Assembly: GCA_949361645.1 (NCBI GenBank)
Contig: OX442437.1
Location: 2,624,296-2,688,295, forward strand
DNA from: Spongilla lacustris
Taxonomy: Eukaryota; Porifera; Demospongiae; Spongillida; Spongillidae
Length of the DNA stretch: 64,000 nt
Direction of reading: 5' to 3'
Part shown: positions 21,336 to 31,548 of the stretch, piece by piece
Layout of the letters: the number at the start of each line of letters is the position of its first letter
Numbering within the stretch: the stretch's first letter is position 1
Made by a program: the position numbers and the translations under genes
Notes under the pieces: model-generated
What the model saw: the letters and a program-made list of their open reading frames with translations, nothing else
Told to the model about the DNA's origin: nothing
Database searches by the model: none

Positions 21336-21410
21336 TCTCTAGCCACAGCTGCCCAATTTCTCACAAGTGCCCACGAAGACCATAGTTGCTTGAAAGCAAA
21401 TGGTCTGGCA
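21336..21410 (+). pseudogene. 3' end of the uncharacterised gene split by the Gmr1-like element
   Basis: Joined to 3226 with one CAATG, the frame ending T-C-T-M continues S-L-A-T-A-A-Q-F-L-T-S-A-H-E and ends in TGA at about 21408. This in-phase join supports both the ORF and the insertion boundary. Confidence 0.5.
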
Positions 21411-21542
21411 ACTTGAACAAAACATGAAAATGATGTCTTTCCTTCTGGTTTGATAGCAACAAAGAGCTACACTGTCCGTTTATCGGTACACGAGTTATAT
21501 GTGGGTCACGTTTTTTAATGACTTCATGATACGGCATGAGTA

Positions 21543-21570
21543 AATATATATATATATATATATATATATA
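21543..21570. repeat. (AT)n microsatellite
   Basis: A short run of AT at the left edge of the Ngaro-type element; B1-A2 has ATATAT at the equivalent place. Confidence 0.7.
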
Positions 21571-21747
21571 ATTCCTGCCGGTTGAAGGAACTGAATTAGA
21601 CAGGAAATAAGCTCCTGCCAGAATGCTGTAATTACATGGCGATTGGTTAAATGGAGTGCCACAGGGTGGCATGGATAAAGGAGCTTCAGATATCATTGGG
21701 AGTCAGCCTAGGCGTCAGTCAATGCATGCAGCATTCACCATTTTGTT
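21571..21747 (+). repeat. Split repeat A1
   Basis: Shares TTGAAGGAACTGAA, TAGACAGGAAATAAGCTCC and CATTCACCATTTTGTT with A2 (27537-29079). The gag ATG at 21748 follows immediately. Confidence 0.75.
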
Positions 21748-22399
21748 ATGGAAGGTCAAGGCAATTCATCTTTAAACATGGCTGTTGGTGGTTCCGGCGC
21801 TAGCAGCAGTGGAGTGCAAGATCCTTGTGAGTTGGACCTCACTGCCATTCATAGTTCGCAGCTAGAAATGCGAAGGCTGAGGGAAGAGATGAGGGCGGCT
21901 ATAATGAGGAGTCTGCTGAAAGACAGCCATCGAAGAAAAAAAAAAGTCGTATCACTTTCTGACGAAAGGCCATGTGGAACAGTTTGTTTTCAGTGACGGT
22001 GTTGCAGACAAATTGGAGGAGGCTGAAAGCCATCTAGTGCGAGCAGGGCAAAACCTAGCGGATGGTCCAGCCAAGGATGCTCTGCAGAAAGCTCAGGAAT
22101 CCATTAAGGAAGGTAAGGGACAGCTAACCCACCAGCAGAAGTTCATCAAAGCGGCGGATCGCTCGGAGTTGGGATGGGCGGTCGTAGCCGAATATGAGAC
22201 AGATGCGTTGGCAATTAACCGGATAATGAGTGCAGGTTGGAGAATGTTGGGGGCAGCTCTATTGGAGGCATGCTTTAATTTTTGGGTTCAAGAACTCAGT
22301 GCTTCACAATGGATCGTCAACATGACTAAAAATGGGCACACGTTTCCTTTGTTTGTGAAACCATCTCTGTACAGAAAAGTTAATCCATCTTCAGCATAA
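21748..22399 (+). pseudogene. DIRS/Ngaro-like gag and start of RT region
   Basis: The ATG-started frame (M-E-G-Q-G-N-S-S) reaches 21996. By frameshift near an A-rich run (21936-21945) it passes into a frame with K-L-E-E-A-E-S-H-L, then K-E-G-K-G-Q-L and I-K-A-A-D-R-S-E-L-G-W, the conserved end of DIRS-like gag. Then comes S-Q-W-I-V-N-M-T-K-N-G, a start-of-RT-like stretch. TAA ends it at 22397. This fits a family often seen in cnidarians and sponges. Confidence 0.7.
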
Positions 22400-22803
22400 A
22401 CTAATGCTGATCTTGTGCGCAAGGCAGTTAGTGATTTAGTTAAGGGACAGTCTGCGGAGGAAGTTGCAGAACCGCCGTATATATCCAGCCCTTTGTCGGT
22501 TGTGGAAAATAGTGTTGGCAAGAAGCGGCTGGTGGTGAATCTGAGTCATGTCAACCAGTTCTTGTAAGAAGCGGTTTAAGTATGAGGACTTCCAAACAGC
22601 GATGATGTTCATCAACCCAGGTGAGCTCAGGTTTATTTTTGACCTCAAGTCAGGGTACCATCATGTGGAAATTGCTGTGCATCATCGTAAGTACTTAGGT
22701 TCTGAATGGGAAGGGCATTTTTATGTTTGCAGTGCTGCCATTTGTGCTAGCATCAGTGTCATATGTGTTTACAAATTTGTTACGCCACTTGGTTAAATAC
22801 TCT
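22400..22803 (+). pseudogene. DIRS/Ngaro-like RT, N-terminal part
   Basis: In shifting frames: P-L-S-V-V-E-N-S-V-G-K-K-R-L-V-V-N-L-S near 22490, F-K-Y-E-D-F near 22570 and F-D-L-K-S-G-Y-H-H-V near 22640. A frame ending L-L-R-H-L-V-K-Y near 22795 follows. It breaks where the reverse Gmr1-like element starts; the palm Y-x-D-D motif is gone. Confidence 0.7.
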
Positions 22804-22950
22804 TGATAACACTTTGCATAGTACACTCGATACAATATGCACTTGTGTACATTGGTCCATAATCCCAAGCTTCCTGTTGGGTAGGATCATTCTCTCAAAC
22901 CTGCTGTGGAGACATGAAGTTTCCATGTCCACCTCATTCCCACTCCTTTA
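22804..22950 (-). repeat. LTR of the second Gmr1-like element, truncated
   Basis: Matches 26917-27081 (TGATAACACTTTGCATAGTA through CATGAAGTTTCCATGTCCAC) with internal gaps. It lacks the first about 65 bases of the other copy. Confidence 0.7.
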
Positions 22951-23134
22951 AACTCCATCCTCCTTCTTCAGCAACAAAGGAGTTTGTTGCCCCATCGTGC
23001 TCCGTCACCATGCCGACACGAGAGAGTGCATCCGCGTTTCCATTACTGAGGCCAGCTCTGTGCACCACTGACCAAGGAGTACCGTACTTCCCGAGGGAGC
23101 AGCTTCTTACAGAAGTAAGCAATAGAGTGATCAC
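22934..23134 (-). pseudogene. RNase H end of the second Gmr1-like element
   Basis: On the minus strand V-V-H-R-A-G-L-S-N-G-N-A-D-A-L-S-R, the motif that closes the gypsy RNase H domain. It is cut off upstream by the hAT-like insert. Confidence 0.7.
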
Positions 23135-23135
23135 A

Positions 23136-23814
23136 GTGTTCGAAATACCGGGTGCACACCTGCACTAGTGCAGGTACATTTCCCACAGTGCAGGTTCATT
23201 TTGTCCTGTACCTGCACTGCGTGCAGGTGGCTTGCCCAACGATAAAATGATCGATGCAGCTATATTGTTTACTAGCCACGCTTGTACTAGTGCTACATCT
23301 AGCGCTAGCGATTGCAAATATAATTTTATATTTACAAAGCGTACGCAACGTGAACGGTTGAGAACGCGTAACGCAAGTATCGCTCTAATTAGTTAAATAA
23401 TATTGATTGGTTATTCCGTACGACAAAGTGCAAATTTTATTACCCCACGGCAGCGTTCAGTTGCTAGTTTTGCATTGATGCTTTAGGCTAGATCAAGCTC
23501 CCACCATGCTGCTGTCACCGTGCAGAATGCGAGACGCTCCAATTCATTATGAATGTCATTAAAAACGAAGCGGGGATCAAATCATTGTCATTATCGAAAT
23601 GGAAGTCAAAATTTCATACCTGTTTGTGGTGGATCATGAAAATAGAGGAAGCATTTAGTGTTGTAGATGTTGTGTGGTACATAGGGTGCAGGTAGAGCCA
23701 GCTAGGTGGAGGTGGGGCCAGCTAGGTGCAGGTGGGGCCAGCTAGGGTGCAGGTAGGCCCAATATGTCACCTGCACCATGTGCATGTGACTTTTAAAAAG
23801 TATTTCGACCCCTA
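23136..23814. mobile_element. Non-autonomous hAT-like element (679 bp)
   Basis: GATCACA at 23129-23135 and 23815-23821. The ends GTGTTCGAAATACC and (reverse complement) TAGGGGTCGAAATACTTT share TCGAAATAC. Near the right end a GGTGCAGGTGGGGCCAGCTA unit repeats about three times, and near the left a GTGCAGGT motif recurs. No protein is encoded. Confidence 0.65.
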
Positions 23815-23899
23815 GATCACAACCAAGAGCATCCTGTTGACTTAACACTGCCCCAATCCCTTACTCAGAAGCGTCAGTCTGCAAGATAAATGGCTTTTC

Positions 23900-24370
23900 A
23901 AAGTCAGGGCTCACTAGCACTGGAGTAGAACACAGTAGCCTCTTTCACCCGGAAATGCTGTCTCGCACTTTGCTGTCCAGGTTATGTCTGTGGGTGCCAC
24001 CTTTTCCGTCAGCTTGGTCAGCAGTAGGGCCATAGCTGTGTAGTTTGGTATGAACCATTGGTAGACCGAGGAACGTTCAAACCTGCATTTTTGTTTTTGG
24101 AGTCTAAAACCACTTGACAACCAGTACTTTCGACGGTTCAGGTTCAACACCTCCACTACCCCAAATATGTGCACTTTGTCATACCAAATTGACACTTGCT
24201 TAACTTGGCAGTCAGCCCCGCCCTCACTAGCCCCGCATCAAGTCCATCATAGATATGAACTGTGGCTTTCCCAACTGGTCCAGTATATCATCGATCCTAG
24301 GCATAGGGTGTGAGTCCACCTGCAAGACGCTGTTCAGCTTCCTGTAGTCCAGTATCCTACCACAGTTGTG
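23900..24370 (-). pseudogene. RT remnants of the second Gmr1-like element
   Basis: On the minus strand D-Y-R-K-L-N-S-V-L-Q and P-M-P-R-I-D-D-I-L-D-Q-L-G (about 24360-24250) run by deletion into the thumb/connection (W-F-I-P-N-Y-T-A-M-A near 24050). The palm with the catalytic Asp pair is deleted. Confidence 0.65.
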
Positions 24371-24909
24371 TCGCTTGGTAGCTCCACGGGATTCTTGCCT
24401 TTCGAGCTGTTGTATGAATATGCACCAAGGGGACTGTTAGGCATGCTGAAGGAGGTGTGGGAAGGAAAGGAGAAGAGTTCGGAGCGTGTCGTGTCACACA
24501 TCCTGGTGATGCGGGACAGAATGGAGGCGATAAGGAAGCTCGTGATGTAGGACATGGAAAAGGCACAAAACATACAGAAGTGGTACGACTAGAATGCTCG
24601 GTACAGAGAGCTGAAAAGTGTTGGGTCCTATTTCCTTCATCCACAAACAAGCTGCTCGCTCAGTGGCAAGGGCCGTATGGAGTTCTTGAACAGGTGGGCA
24701 GTGTGGACTATATGATTGACATGCATGACCATAGGAAACGGAGGAAGATATTTCTCGTGAACATGCGGTCCTATTTCCTTCATCCACAAACAAGCTGCTC
24801 GCTCAGTGGCAAGGGCCGTATGGAGTTCTTGAACAGGTGGGCAGTGTGGACTATATGATTGACATGCATGACCATAGGAAACGGAGGAAGATATTTCTCG
24901 TGAACATGC
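24368..24909 (+). pseudogene. Inverted integrase C-terminus with 143-bp tandem duplication
   Basis: On the plus strand, opposite to its element: S-T-G-F-L-P-F-E-L-L-Y and then N-K-L-L-A-Q-W-Q-G-P-Y. 24624-24766 and 24767-24909 are identical 143-bp tandem copies carrying the second motif. So this part was first inverted, or duplicated in place after inversion. Confidence 0.75.
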
Positions 24910-24932
24910 TACAACAGTTCTGCTGGGGTACC

Positions 24933-25262
24933 TCACGATATGCAAAAAGTATGTACAGTAGTAGCCGGTCCCAGTCCTAGCCCTCTTCGACTGCTGTCTT
25001 CCTTAGCATCATCTTCAGGGTTTGGTTGAACCGCTCTATGAGGTCGTCTGTCTGTGGTTGGTATGGGCTTGTGCGAATATGGCGTATGAGTAACCTCTTG
25101 TAGTAGCATTGATGTAAAGTTAGTGCCCTGATTCGTCAGAATCTCCTTGGGAATTACTAGCCTCGCGAACTGTGTCACCAACTCTTCTGCCACACATTCA
25201 GCTTCCACGCACCGCATGGCCATGGCCTCTGGATACCGAGTGGCATAGTCACACACCACCAA
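24933..25262 (-). pseudogene. Integrase core of the second Gmr1-like element
   Basis: Minus-strand frame with V-V-C-D-Y-A-T-R-Y-P-E-A and I-L-T-N-Q-G-T-N-F, where the second catalytic Asp (usually T-D-x-G) is Asn. Beyond it the frame shifts (R-P-H-R-A-V-Q-P-N) so the catalytic Glu region is read out of phase. Confidence 0.7.
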
Positions 25263-25322
25263 GACATACCGATTTCAATGACTGCTCCTGGGTAGTGGCC
25301 CCACTATGTCCATAGTATAAGT

Positions 25323-25754
25323 TCAAATAGTACAGAAATCATGGGAAGTGGTACCAGACTTTCCCTTTGGATAGCTTCTGGCATTCTGTGCAGCCTTTGC
25401 AGTAGCTTGCCACATTGCGGTGTGCCAGTGGAACCTTTGCAATATGCAGCCGGCCATTTTACACTTTCCAAGATGGCCAGCTGTGGGGACACAGTGTGCT
25501 ACATTTAATACCGCCTTACGAAATTTCTTGGGTAGAACTAGCTGTTCCATGGCCGAGTCTTTGCCTGCTCCACCAGCTGGTTTTCTACTGTGGTACAGCA
25601 ATTCATCCTTCTTGAAATAGTTGCCCGATCGGTCATCCTCCTCCACCCTGGAAATGATTTCCCTGATGCTCCAGTCCTGCCGTTTGGAGGTCCCTTCTGT
25701 CTCTATGCTTTTGCCATTTTGGTGAGCTTCGATCTTCAAAATTGCAATCATCAA
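25323..25754 (-). pseudogene. Integrase N-terminal finger of the second Gmr1-like element
   Basis: Minus-strand frame: E-I-I-S-R-V-E-E-D-D, then D-E-L-L-Y-H and L-V-L-P-K-K-F-R-K. H-C-V-P-T-A-G-H-L-G and R-F-H-W follow, the H-x-H half of the finger. The CC half (near 25380) is eroded (A-A-Q-N-A-R). Confidence 0.7.
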
Positions 25755-26141
25755 TCTCGTTCCCCAAGTCCCAAATTTCCCTCTCTGTCTGTGGTCGTTG
25801 AACTGCTCTCCTCCACCTCCATCAGATTTGGGTTGACCCCGCTCATCTCTTCGTTCAAGCGCTCTTCCTGCTCCTTGCTCACCTCGGTTGCTTCCTTAGC
25901 TCTCGTAGTCACTACATACGCCCGCTGCTCACCTGGGGTAGTAGTCCTCGGATCCCGCCAATTCACCCGTTCGCTGATGTCTGTGCCCAATAGTATGGAT
26001 GTGGGTAGAGAGACTGAGTATCCGACCCAACAGCAACCACTTGAATGTAGCATCCCTCCAACTCTATCCTAAATTCCACAACGGGTACAATGCAGAGTCA
26101 CCATGTACTCACCTCATCACCATGCCATCCCCTTCCAGCAG

Positions 26142-26551
26142 CTAGTCCGAAGGTATAAGGCGGCTATGTACCATGGTCTGAGAGCATCCAGTGTCCAACA
26201 CTATATCTTCCGCTTTTTCTCCATTGACTGCTCCACTTTGCTGTATGTCCTTTTTCTTCTTTCGCCCAGCGCAATACAGGGTGTTGTAAGGGCAGTATCT
26301 TGACCCATGCCTCTTCTTTCCACAATTGTAGCATTCTACCTTCATCCAGTCCCTTTTTCTCCCCTGGTTGCCATGCCACAACACCATTTGACTCCAACTC
26401 CCTTCCGTTCTTGCCAGTTGTTGCACTTTCGGACCTTCCACTTTCCTGTACAGGACAATCTTTTGCAAAAACATGTGTAAACCGCCTTATACTCTGAGGT
26501 TCCATGGCTGATGGGTGTCTTGCCCTCGATCCGCTTGAATGGTTGTGTCAC
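26142..26551 (-). pseudogene. CCHC knuckle and protease of the second Gmr1-like element
   Basis: Two overlapping minus-strand frames. C-Y-N-C-G-K-K-R-H-G-S-R-Y-C is an intact knuckle (about 26340-26300). D-T-G-C-S-Q-T-M-V-H (about 26200-26170) is an intact protease active site, unlike the D-T-E of the first copy. Upstream of this only scraps of gag remain. Confidence 0.7.
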
Positions 26552-26850
26552 CTGCTTGCGTGCCCTGAGTTAATCGTCGGCCAACTGTGCTGTGCTTCTC
26601 CAACCTCTCTCTCTCTCATTGGCAGCTTTCTTCTTTGACTTGGAGCTCTCTATTCCTTCTGTCCTCCAACTGTTTGCGGATAACATCATTCACACTCGCC
26701 GCAGTGGCATATTCTCCCTCCAACATTTCTCCTCCTTCAGTCAACTCACTTGATGTACTGCTGGCCAAATACACACTTTATACTTACACACTGCTATGTG
26801 GGTCATCGATACAACTGTCAAACGTTCTATCCCACCGCTGCCACCAAAAT

Positions 26851-27081
26851 GTACAGATATTCCCCACGCACCGTTGGGGTTTGACTACAAATATGGTTTA
26901 ATGACTCTTGATAACACTTTGCATAGTACACTCCATACAACATGCGCATTTTATACTTGTGTATAACGCATGTCATTGGTCCATAATCCCAAGCTTCTCA
27001 TTGGGTAGGGTCGATTCATTCTCTCAGACCCGCTGTGGAGACATGAAGTTTCCATGTCCACCTCGTTCCCACTCCTTTACA
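26851..27081 (-). repeat. LTR of the second Gmr1-like element (231 bp)
   Basis: Runs TGTACAGATATTCC to CTCCTTTACA. On the minus strand the internal part begins with the PBS TTTTGGTGGCAGCGG. Confidence 0.7.
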
Positions 27082-27360
27082 GGGCAATTGTTGACACTAA
27101 GACAGGTGAAACTTTACACAAGAGTGGGGGTTTCAATTATACCAGGCTTAAGGAGCTTTTGCTAGCTAAGATTGCCAAGTTGGGTATGGACCCTGAGTTA
27201 TTTGGTACGCAGTTTGTGAGGAGGAGGTGCTACTGCTGCTGCTAATGCTGGTGTGCCTGATAGGCTGCTTAAGAGGCATAGCCGCTGGAGGTCAGAGTCA
27301 GTCAAGGATGGCTACATGAAAGATTCCGTGTAAAGGCAGTTAGCCGTATCTAAGAATTTG
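27082..27360 (+). pseudogene. Tyrosine recombinase C-terminus (Ngaro/DIRS type)
   Basis: Frame with V-D-T-K-T-G-E-T-L-H-K-S-G-G and L-F-G-T-Q-F-V-R. A frameshift near 27215 leads to G-G-A-T-A-A-A-N-A-G-V and R-H-S-R-W-R-S-E-S, ending in a Y-M-K-D tail. These match the end of DIRS-type recombinases (H-x-x-R, H/K-x-x-W and a Tyr near the C-terminus). The first His of H-x-x-R appears as Gln. Only about the last third of the enzyme is present. Confidence 0.65.
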
Positions 27361-27423
27361 GGCATATTACAGGCAGGCCAGGGCTGTCCCTTCTGTGTCA
27401 AGCGGTGTTGTAGTCTTGGCATG

Positions 27424-27532
27424 TGTCAAGTGGTGTTGTAGTCTTGGCGTGCATCAAGTGACGGTGGCACCAATGGTTGGTCATTGGGTATGGGTGGGTA
27501 GCAATAACCATGTAGGGCATGCGGCGGGAGAT
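27424..27532 (+). repeat. Split repeat B1
   Basis: GTTGTAGTCTTGGCGTGCAT, then GGTATGGGTGGGTAGCAATA to GTAGGGCATG, matching 29658-29765. Confidence 0.75.
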
Positions 27533-27536
27533 ATAT

Positions 27537-29079
27537 TTCCTGTTGGTTGAAGGAACTGAACTAGACAGGAAATAAGCTCCCGCCGGAAATGGAGTGCCAC
27601 GTGCACAGTGGTTTAAAACCATAGGTGATGATGACATTTTTGAACCAAAATATATATATCATTCCTTCCCTATATAGAAATGATATAATCTGATGTCAAT
27701 AAACTGGTACTATTAATAACTATTACACATTGAAAATAAAACCATCAAAATCAAGATTTGCATAACAGGCCTTATATTACACAGATATACGTTTTTATAA
27801 AATGCCTATTTATGTAGCCTTAATTAGTTTTTATACTTTTCCAAAAGAAAATTAATTAACTATTGAATATCAAATAGAAATCAAGCCAAATATATCAAGA
27901 TTACATTATCATAATATACATTTTGAGATAGAAGAGGTCAGTTTAAGCCAGAAGAGTCTCAGCTTATCAATTCCTCCTTTTAGCATAGAATGCCTTTGTC
28001 ACTGATAAACAAGCCTGCAGCCTCCCAATCATTTTTAACTTCCTTACGTAATTATCATAAGCTTCCAAATTGCAGATCTTTCTCTTTTCTGCCATGCCAA
28101 TGGAGACGCTTGAAGTAGTTTCCAGAATACCACGCTTGCACGTTAATGTAACTATTCAAAAACCCAAGCAATCGAACACAACTTCGCAAAAACAAGACAA
28201 CTTAACAACAATAGACAAATACCCAAGCAATTGAACACAACTTTGCAAAAACAAGAGACAACGACAATAGACAAATACGCACGCGAAAATAGCGCACAGA
28301 CAACGCAAAGCCTCAACAAAAGAACAAAGACGGTGCAAGCCACACCATCTTTGTTCTATTATGAGGACCTGCCTGTGGTAGAGCAGCTACTCTCCAATAT
28401 GCAATGCATCGCGTACGCGTACATGTAGGACATAGCCCCACCTACATGTACCTAGTTATTAATAAAATTATTTGTAAATTAGTCACCGCATATCGTACGT
28501 TTGAATGTAAGTAGCAGCAGTAAACAAGAAATCAGTTAGAGTCGGTTACGTTGGTGTTTTGGCAAAACATAGGAGAATCAATGTGTATTTTGACTTCCTA
28601 CAGTAGGCCTACATCCTAGAATTGTCTAGAAAAGTGCTTAAAGTTAGTACGTTGGAAATTTTTTCGTTTTATTAACGTATAAAATGCTAATATTACCGCA
28701 CGTATGATAGAAGTACCTATAACTACAGAGTGATTGGAAAGAGCAGAACAAAAGCTCTCTACTCACATACTCTACTACACAAATTTTATGTCAGATAGCA
28801 AAATAAGATTTAGGAACACAAAATGAAGTAAGTACTAATCATTTTCACTTCTAGTTTGTACATCTTTCTTAAACTATGTGAATTTCTTCTTTTAGTAACA
28901 AATTGGGGTTCTGCAATGAATTACAAAACTGTTTATTGAATAAAATGAATTAATGATCCCCTTACCCCATGTCATCATCCTAAACCACTGTAACGTGGTG
29001 GCACGGATAAAGGGGCTTGAGCTGTCATTGTGAGCCAGTCTAGGCATCAGTCATTGAATGCATCATTCACCATTTTGTT
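27537..29079 (+). repeat. Split repeat A2 (interrupted)
   Basis: Matches A1. It is interrupted at 27604 by a TIR element. The unbroken copy at A1 reads GTGCCACAGGGTGGC at that place. Confidence 0.7.
27604..28992. mobile_element. Non-autonomous TIR transposon (about 1.39 kb) in repeat A2
   Basis: ACGTG at 27599-27603 and 28993-28997. Ends are ACAGTGGTTTA and its reverse complement, followed by GATGATGACAT-like sequence on both sides. There is no protein inside. It contains two near copies of a roughly 60-bp unit (ACACAACTTCGCAAAAACAA at 28169 and ACACAACTTTGCAAAAACAA at 28234). Confidence 0.7.
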
Positions 29080-29657
29080 TCACGAGGTTGCACAGGATTG
29101 ATCCTTGATTGACGTTCAGCTGACAGGGCTGGCGGTGACTCACAAGTGGTGGACAGACTGTCGCACTGGTGTACAAGTGTGCCTCATAATTAGGCGGTTT
29201 TTTGTCCCAGAATGTGGATTTGCTGAGTCATTCTGAGAATTCTAAATGCATGCTGTGTGTCCTGCAATTTTCCTGGTGATGTTTTGAGACCAGGTATGCA
29301 GGTTGATCCTTGACTGGTGGAAGTTGATGTGGTCAATCCGGCAGTCAGCTGCTTTATTTTGAGCAGTGTATTTAGGAAGGTTCTTGCCCCAGCAAAGTGG
29401 ATTTTCCGGTCAGAAGGTTTTACACGGGTTTTTTCCAAGGGTCAGGTGTGGGCTCACCTACCCTAAATATAGTTAGTTAGGTTTTATTTAGCCCGTGTGT
29501 TGTATGTGTGCGTTGTATATGAGTGTGGTATGTGTGGAGCTCCAGGGCTACTGATGACGTACAACAGCAAGTAGCACAATATGTGGAGAGGCGAACGGTT
29601 TTGTACAGCAGGGAGCAGGAGAGGCAGAACAGCTAGTGTGTTTGTGTCAAGGCGTTA
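29080..29657. other. Unexplained spacer between A2 and B2
   Basis: Contains two diverged copies of GATCCTTGA[CT]TG about 220 bp apart. No coding signal seen. Confidence 0.4.
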
Positions 29658-29765
29658 TTCTATGTGGTGTTGTAGTCTTGGCGTGCATCGAGTGAAGCTG
29701 GCACCAATGGTTGATCATTGGGTATGGGTGGGTAGCAATAACCATGTAGGGCATGTGGCGGTAGC
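29658..29765 (+). repeat. Split repeat B2
   Basis: Matches B1; forms the right end of the Ngaro-type element. Confidence 0.7.
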
Positions 29766-30158
29766 ACTTGATACTCCCGTCTAGATCTTCATTCAAACTC
29801 TTTAATTGTCCTTAGAATCAGTAACTGTAGTGTTAGCTAGAGTTTGTATTATTCATTCACCATCGATTGTCACGGATTTGCCTTTCCCCCCCCTCCCCCC
29901 CAGGGTCAGGGTACTAGAGCATGCATGCAGAGACTGACGCACTAACGGTACAGTTGGTTTCTCAAATGATTTATAGAACTTCTGTGGCCCCTGGAAATAG
30001 TAGTGCTTTTCCACCTCTTCACGCGTTGAGGTGAGGTAGCGAGTTCCCTAAAAACCAGTGATAACTCTTAGAGCTCTTTCATGGTCACATGAGGCGTGGG
30101 CTTTAAATAATTATCCTCCATCTTGGTGCTTGGTCTACTATGGAAAAATATATGGGCT
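29766..30158. other. Intergenic stretch
   Basis: I see nothing coding. It includes a CCCCCCC-CTCCCCCCC run near 29886. Confidence 0.4.
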
Positions 30159-30324
30159 TGTAGCGACTCCACTTATAGGCTGAGAACGAGAGTAACAGCA
30201 ATAGTCACTAGATGCGCATGCGTGACAAGGATGTGCATTAATTTTGGCTGTTAATTTTGTTTTGGCATGTAGAAGTTTGAATGTGATAATAAACCTCCTC
30301 GACACTGCTCATCGACACGCCACA
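30159..30324 (+). repeat. 5' LTR of the second CsRn1-like element (166 bp)
   Basis: TGTAGCGACTCC to CGACACGCCACA; about 95% identical to the 3' copy. Confidence 0.85.
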
Positions 30325-30346
30325 TTGGTGATCCTGACGTGAGGCA

Positions 30347-30955
30347 ATGGCAGAAGAACACACGCTATCTCTGAAGCTCACCACTTTCTGGCCTTCCCAA
30401 CCCGGAGTATGGTTCGCACAGGCCGAAGCACAGTTTCACCTGCACAAGGTAACCGCCGATGAAACCAAGTACTATGCCCTTGACCGGTCCACAGCGACTC
30501 GCCTTTTGGACCTCATCAGCCAGCCACCGCAAGATAACAAATACAAGACACCTCATAGACACTTTCGGCCTTAGCAAGAGAGAACGAGCATCCCGTCTTC
30601 TCCATTTCTGGGAATTAGGCGGTGATAAACCGTCCTCTCTCATGGACGAGATGTTGGCCCTTCTTGGCGATCATCCACCATGTTTCCTTTTCGAGCAGTT
30701 GTTTCTTGAGCGTCTTTCCGAAGATGTTCGCATACAGTTGGTGGATGCTAAATTCGATGACTGCCGACAACTAGCGAAACACGCGGATGCGTTGTGGGTT
30801 AGCCGGGATATAGGTTTTAGCACTAACGCTGTTCAGAGCAACAGACCCACTCGACAAAAGAAAAAGGATAAGCCTTCCACCCCAACCCAAGATGATGTTT
30901 GCTATTATCATTGAACATTTGGTGATGCAGCCCGCAAATGTACTCAACCTTGTGC
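30347..30955 (+). pseudogene. CsRn1-like Gag
   Basis: ATG at 30347. The capsid start (V-W-F-A-Q-A-E-A-Q-F) is in frame to TAG at 30572. A second frame from about 30540 carries E-R-A-S-R-L-L-H-F and F-E-Q-L-F-L-E-R-L. The finger C-Y-Y-H then TGA at 30912, with K-C-T-Q-P-C continuing after it, mirrors the CHCC finger of the first copy. Confidence 0.7.
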
Positions 30956-31548
30956 TTGGCCGAACACAGTCAGCAACATTGGCTTCAGCAACTGACCATG
31001 CCAAAGGTCTCCTCTTTCTCTGTGACGAAATTTCTGGACGTCAATTCCTAGTTGACACGGGAGCAGAAATCAGTGTCCTTCCCGCCACCAGATTGGACAA
31101 ACGTACAGGACCATCTGGACCAGTTTTACTAGCTGCTAATGGCAGTTCTATTAAAACATATGGAACTTGTACTCTGTCCATCTGGGTTTTCACCATTGCT
31201 GATGTGTCCTGCCCTCTACTAGGTGCTGATTTTTTGAGATCCAATTCCCTTCTAGTTGACCTTAAAAGGAAACAGTTGATGGACGCAGAAACATATCATT
31301 CTGTCCCTCTGAGAACAACACGAACTACTGCACCTCATCACAATGTCAGTTCCATCTCCAGCAACCCATATGAGCTACCGCTAGCAGAATTTCCCACCAT
31401 CACAACTCCTGTTTTCACCCCTTCTTCCATCAAGCACAAAGTAGAGCATTTCATCCCTACCAATGGTCCTCCAGTTTATGCGCGTGCCCGCCGTTTGTCA
31501 CCAGACAAGCTAGGTGTTGCAAAGGAAGAATTTAACAACATGGAATAG
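30956..31548 (+). CDS. CsRn1-like protease and linker
   Basis: Frame with F-L-V-D-T-G-A-E-I-S-V-L-P (about 31044-31082) and L-L-G-A-D-F-L (about 31216). The domain is intact. The frame reaches TAG at 31546-31548, just before RT. Confidence 0.75.

Larger units (their letters stand above)
22804..27081 (-). mobile_element. Second Gmr1-like gypsy element, reverse orientation
   Basis: In minus-strand order: LTR (26851-27081), PBS (TTTTGGTGGCAGCGG just below 26851), CCHC knuckle and protease (26142-26474), integrase finger (25323-25754), integrase core (24933-25262), RT (about 23900-24370), RNase H end (22934-23134) and a truncated LTR (22804-22950). Integrase again precedes RT. It carries a hAT-like insert (23136-23814), an inverted integrase C-terminus (24368-24909) and a 143-bp tandem duplication. 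No clean target duplication: the host RT lies on one side and the recombinase on the other, so a deletion has occurred. Confidence 0.75.
21571..29765 (+). mobile_element. Ngaro/DIRS-type tyrosine-recombinase retrotransposon with split direct repeats
   Basis: Repeats are arranged A1 (21571-21747), ORFs, B1 (27424-27532), A2 (27537-29079, interrupted), B2 (29658-29765). This A1-B1A2B2 order is that of Ngaro/PAT-type elements, which lack LTR-flanked duplications. Between A1 and B1 are a DIRS-like gag, an RT and a tyrosine-recombinase end. A reverse-oriented Gmr1-like element (22804-27081) replaces the rest of RT, RNase H and the recombinase N-terminus. About 580 bp of unexplained sequence separates A2 from B2. 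Confidence 0.75.

Noticed and set aside
23161..23225. Clustered GTGCAGGT repeats as a CRISPR-like array
   Set aside because: Short, irregular, no constant spacer, and inside a hAT-like element in an animal genome.
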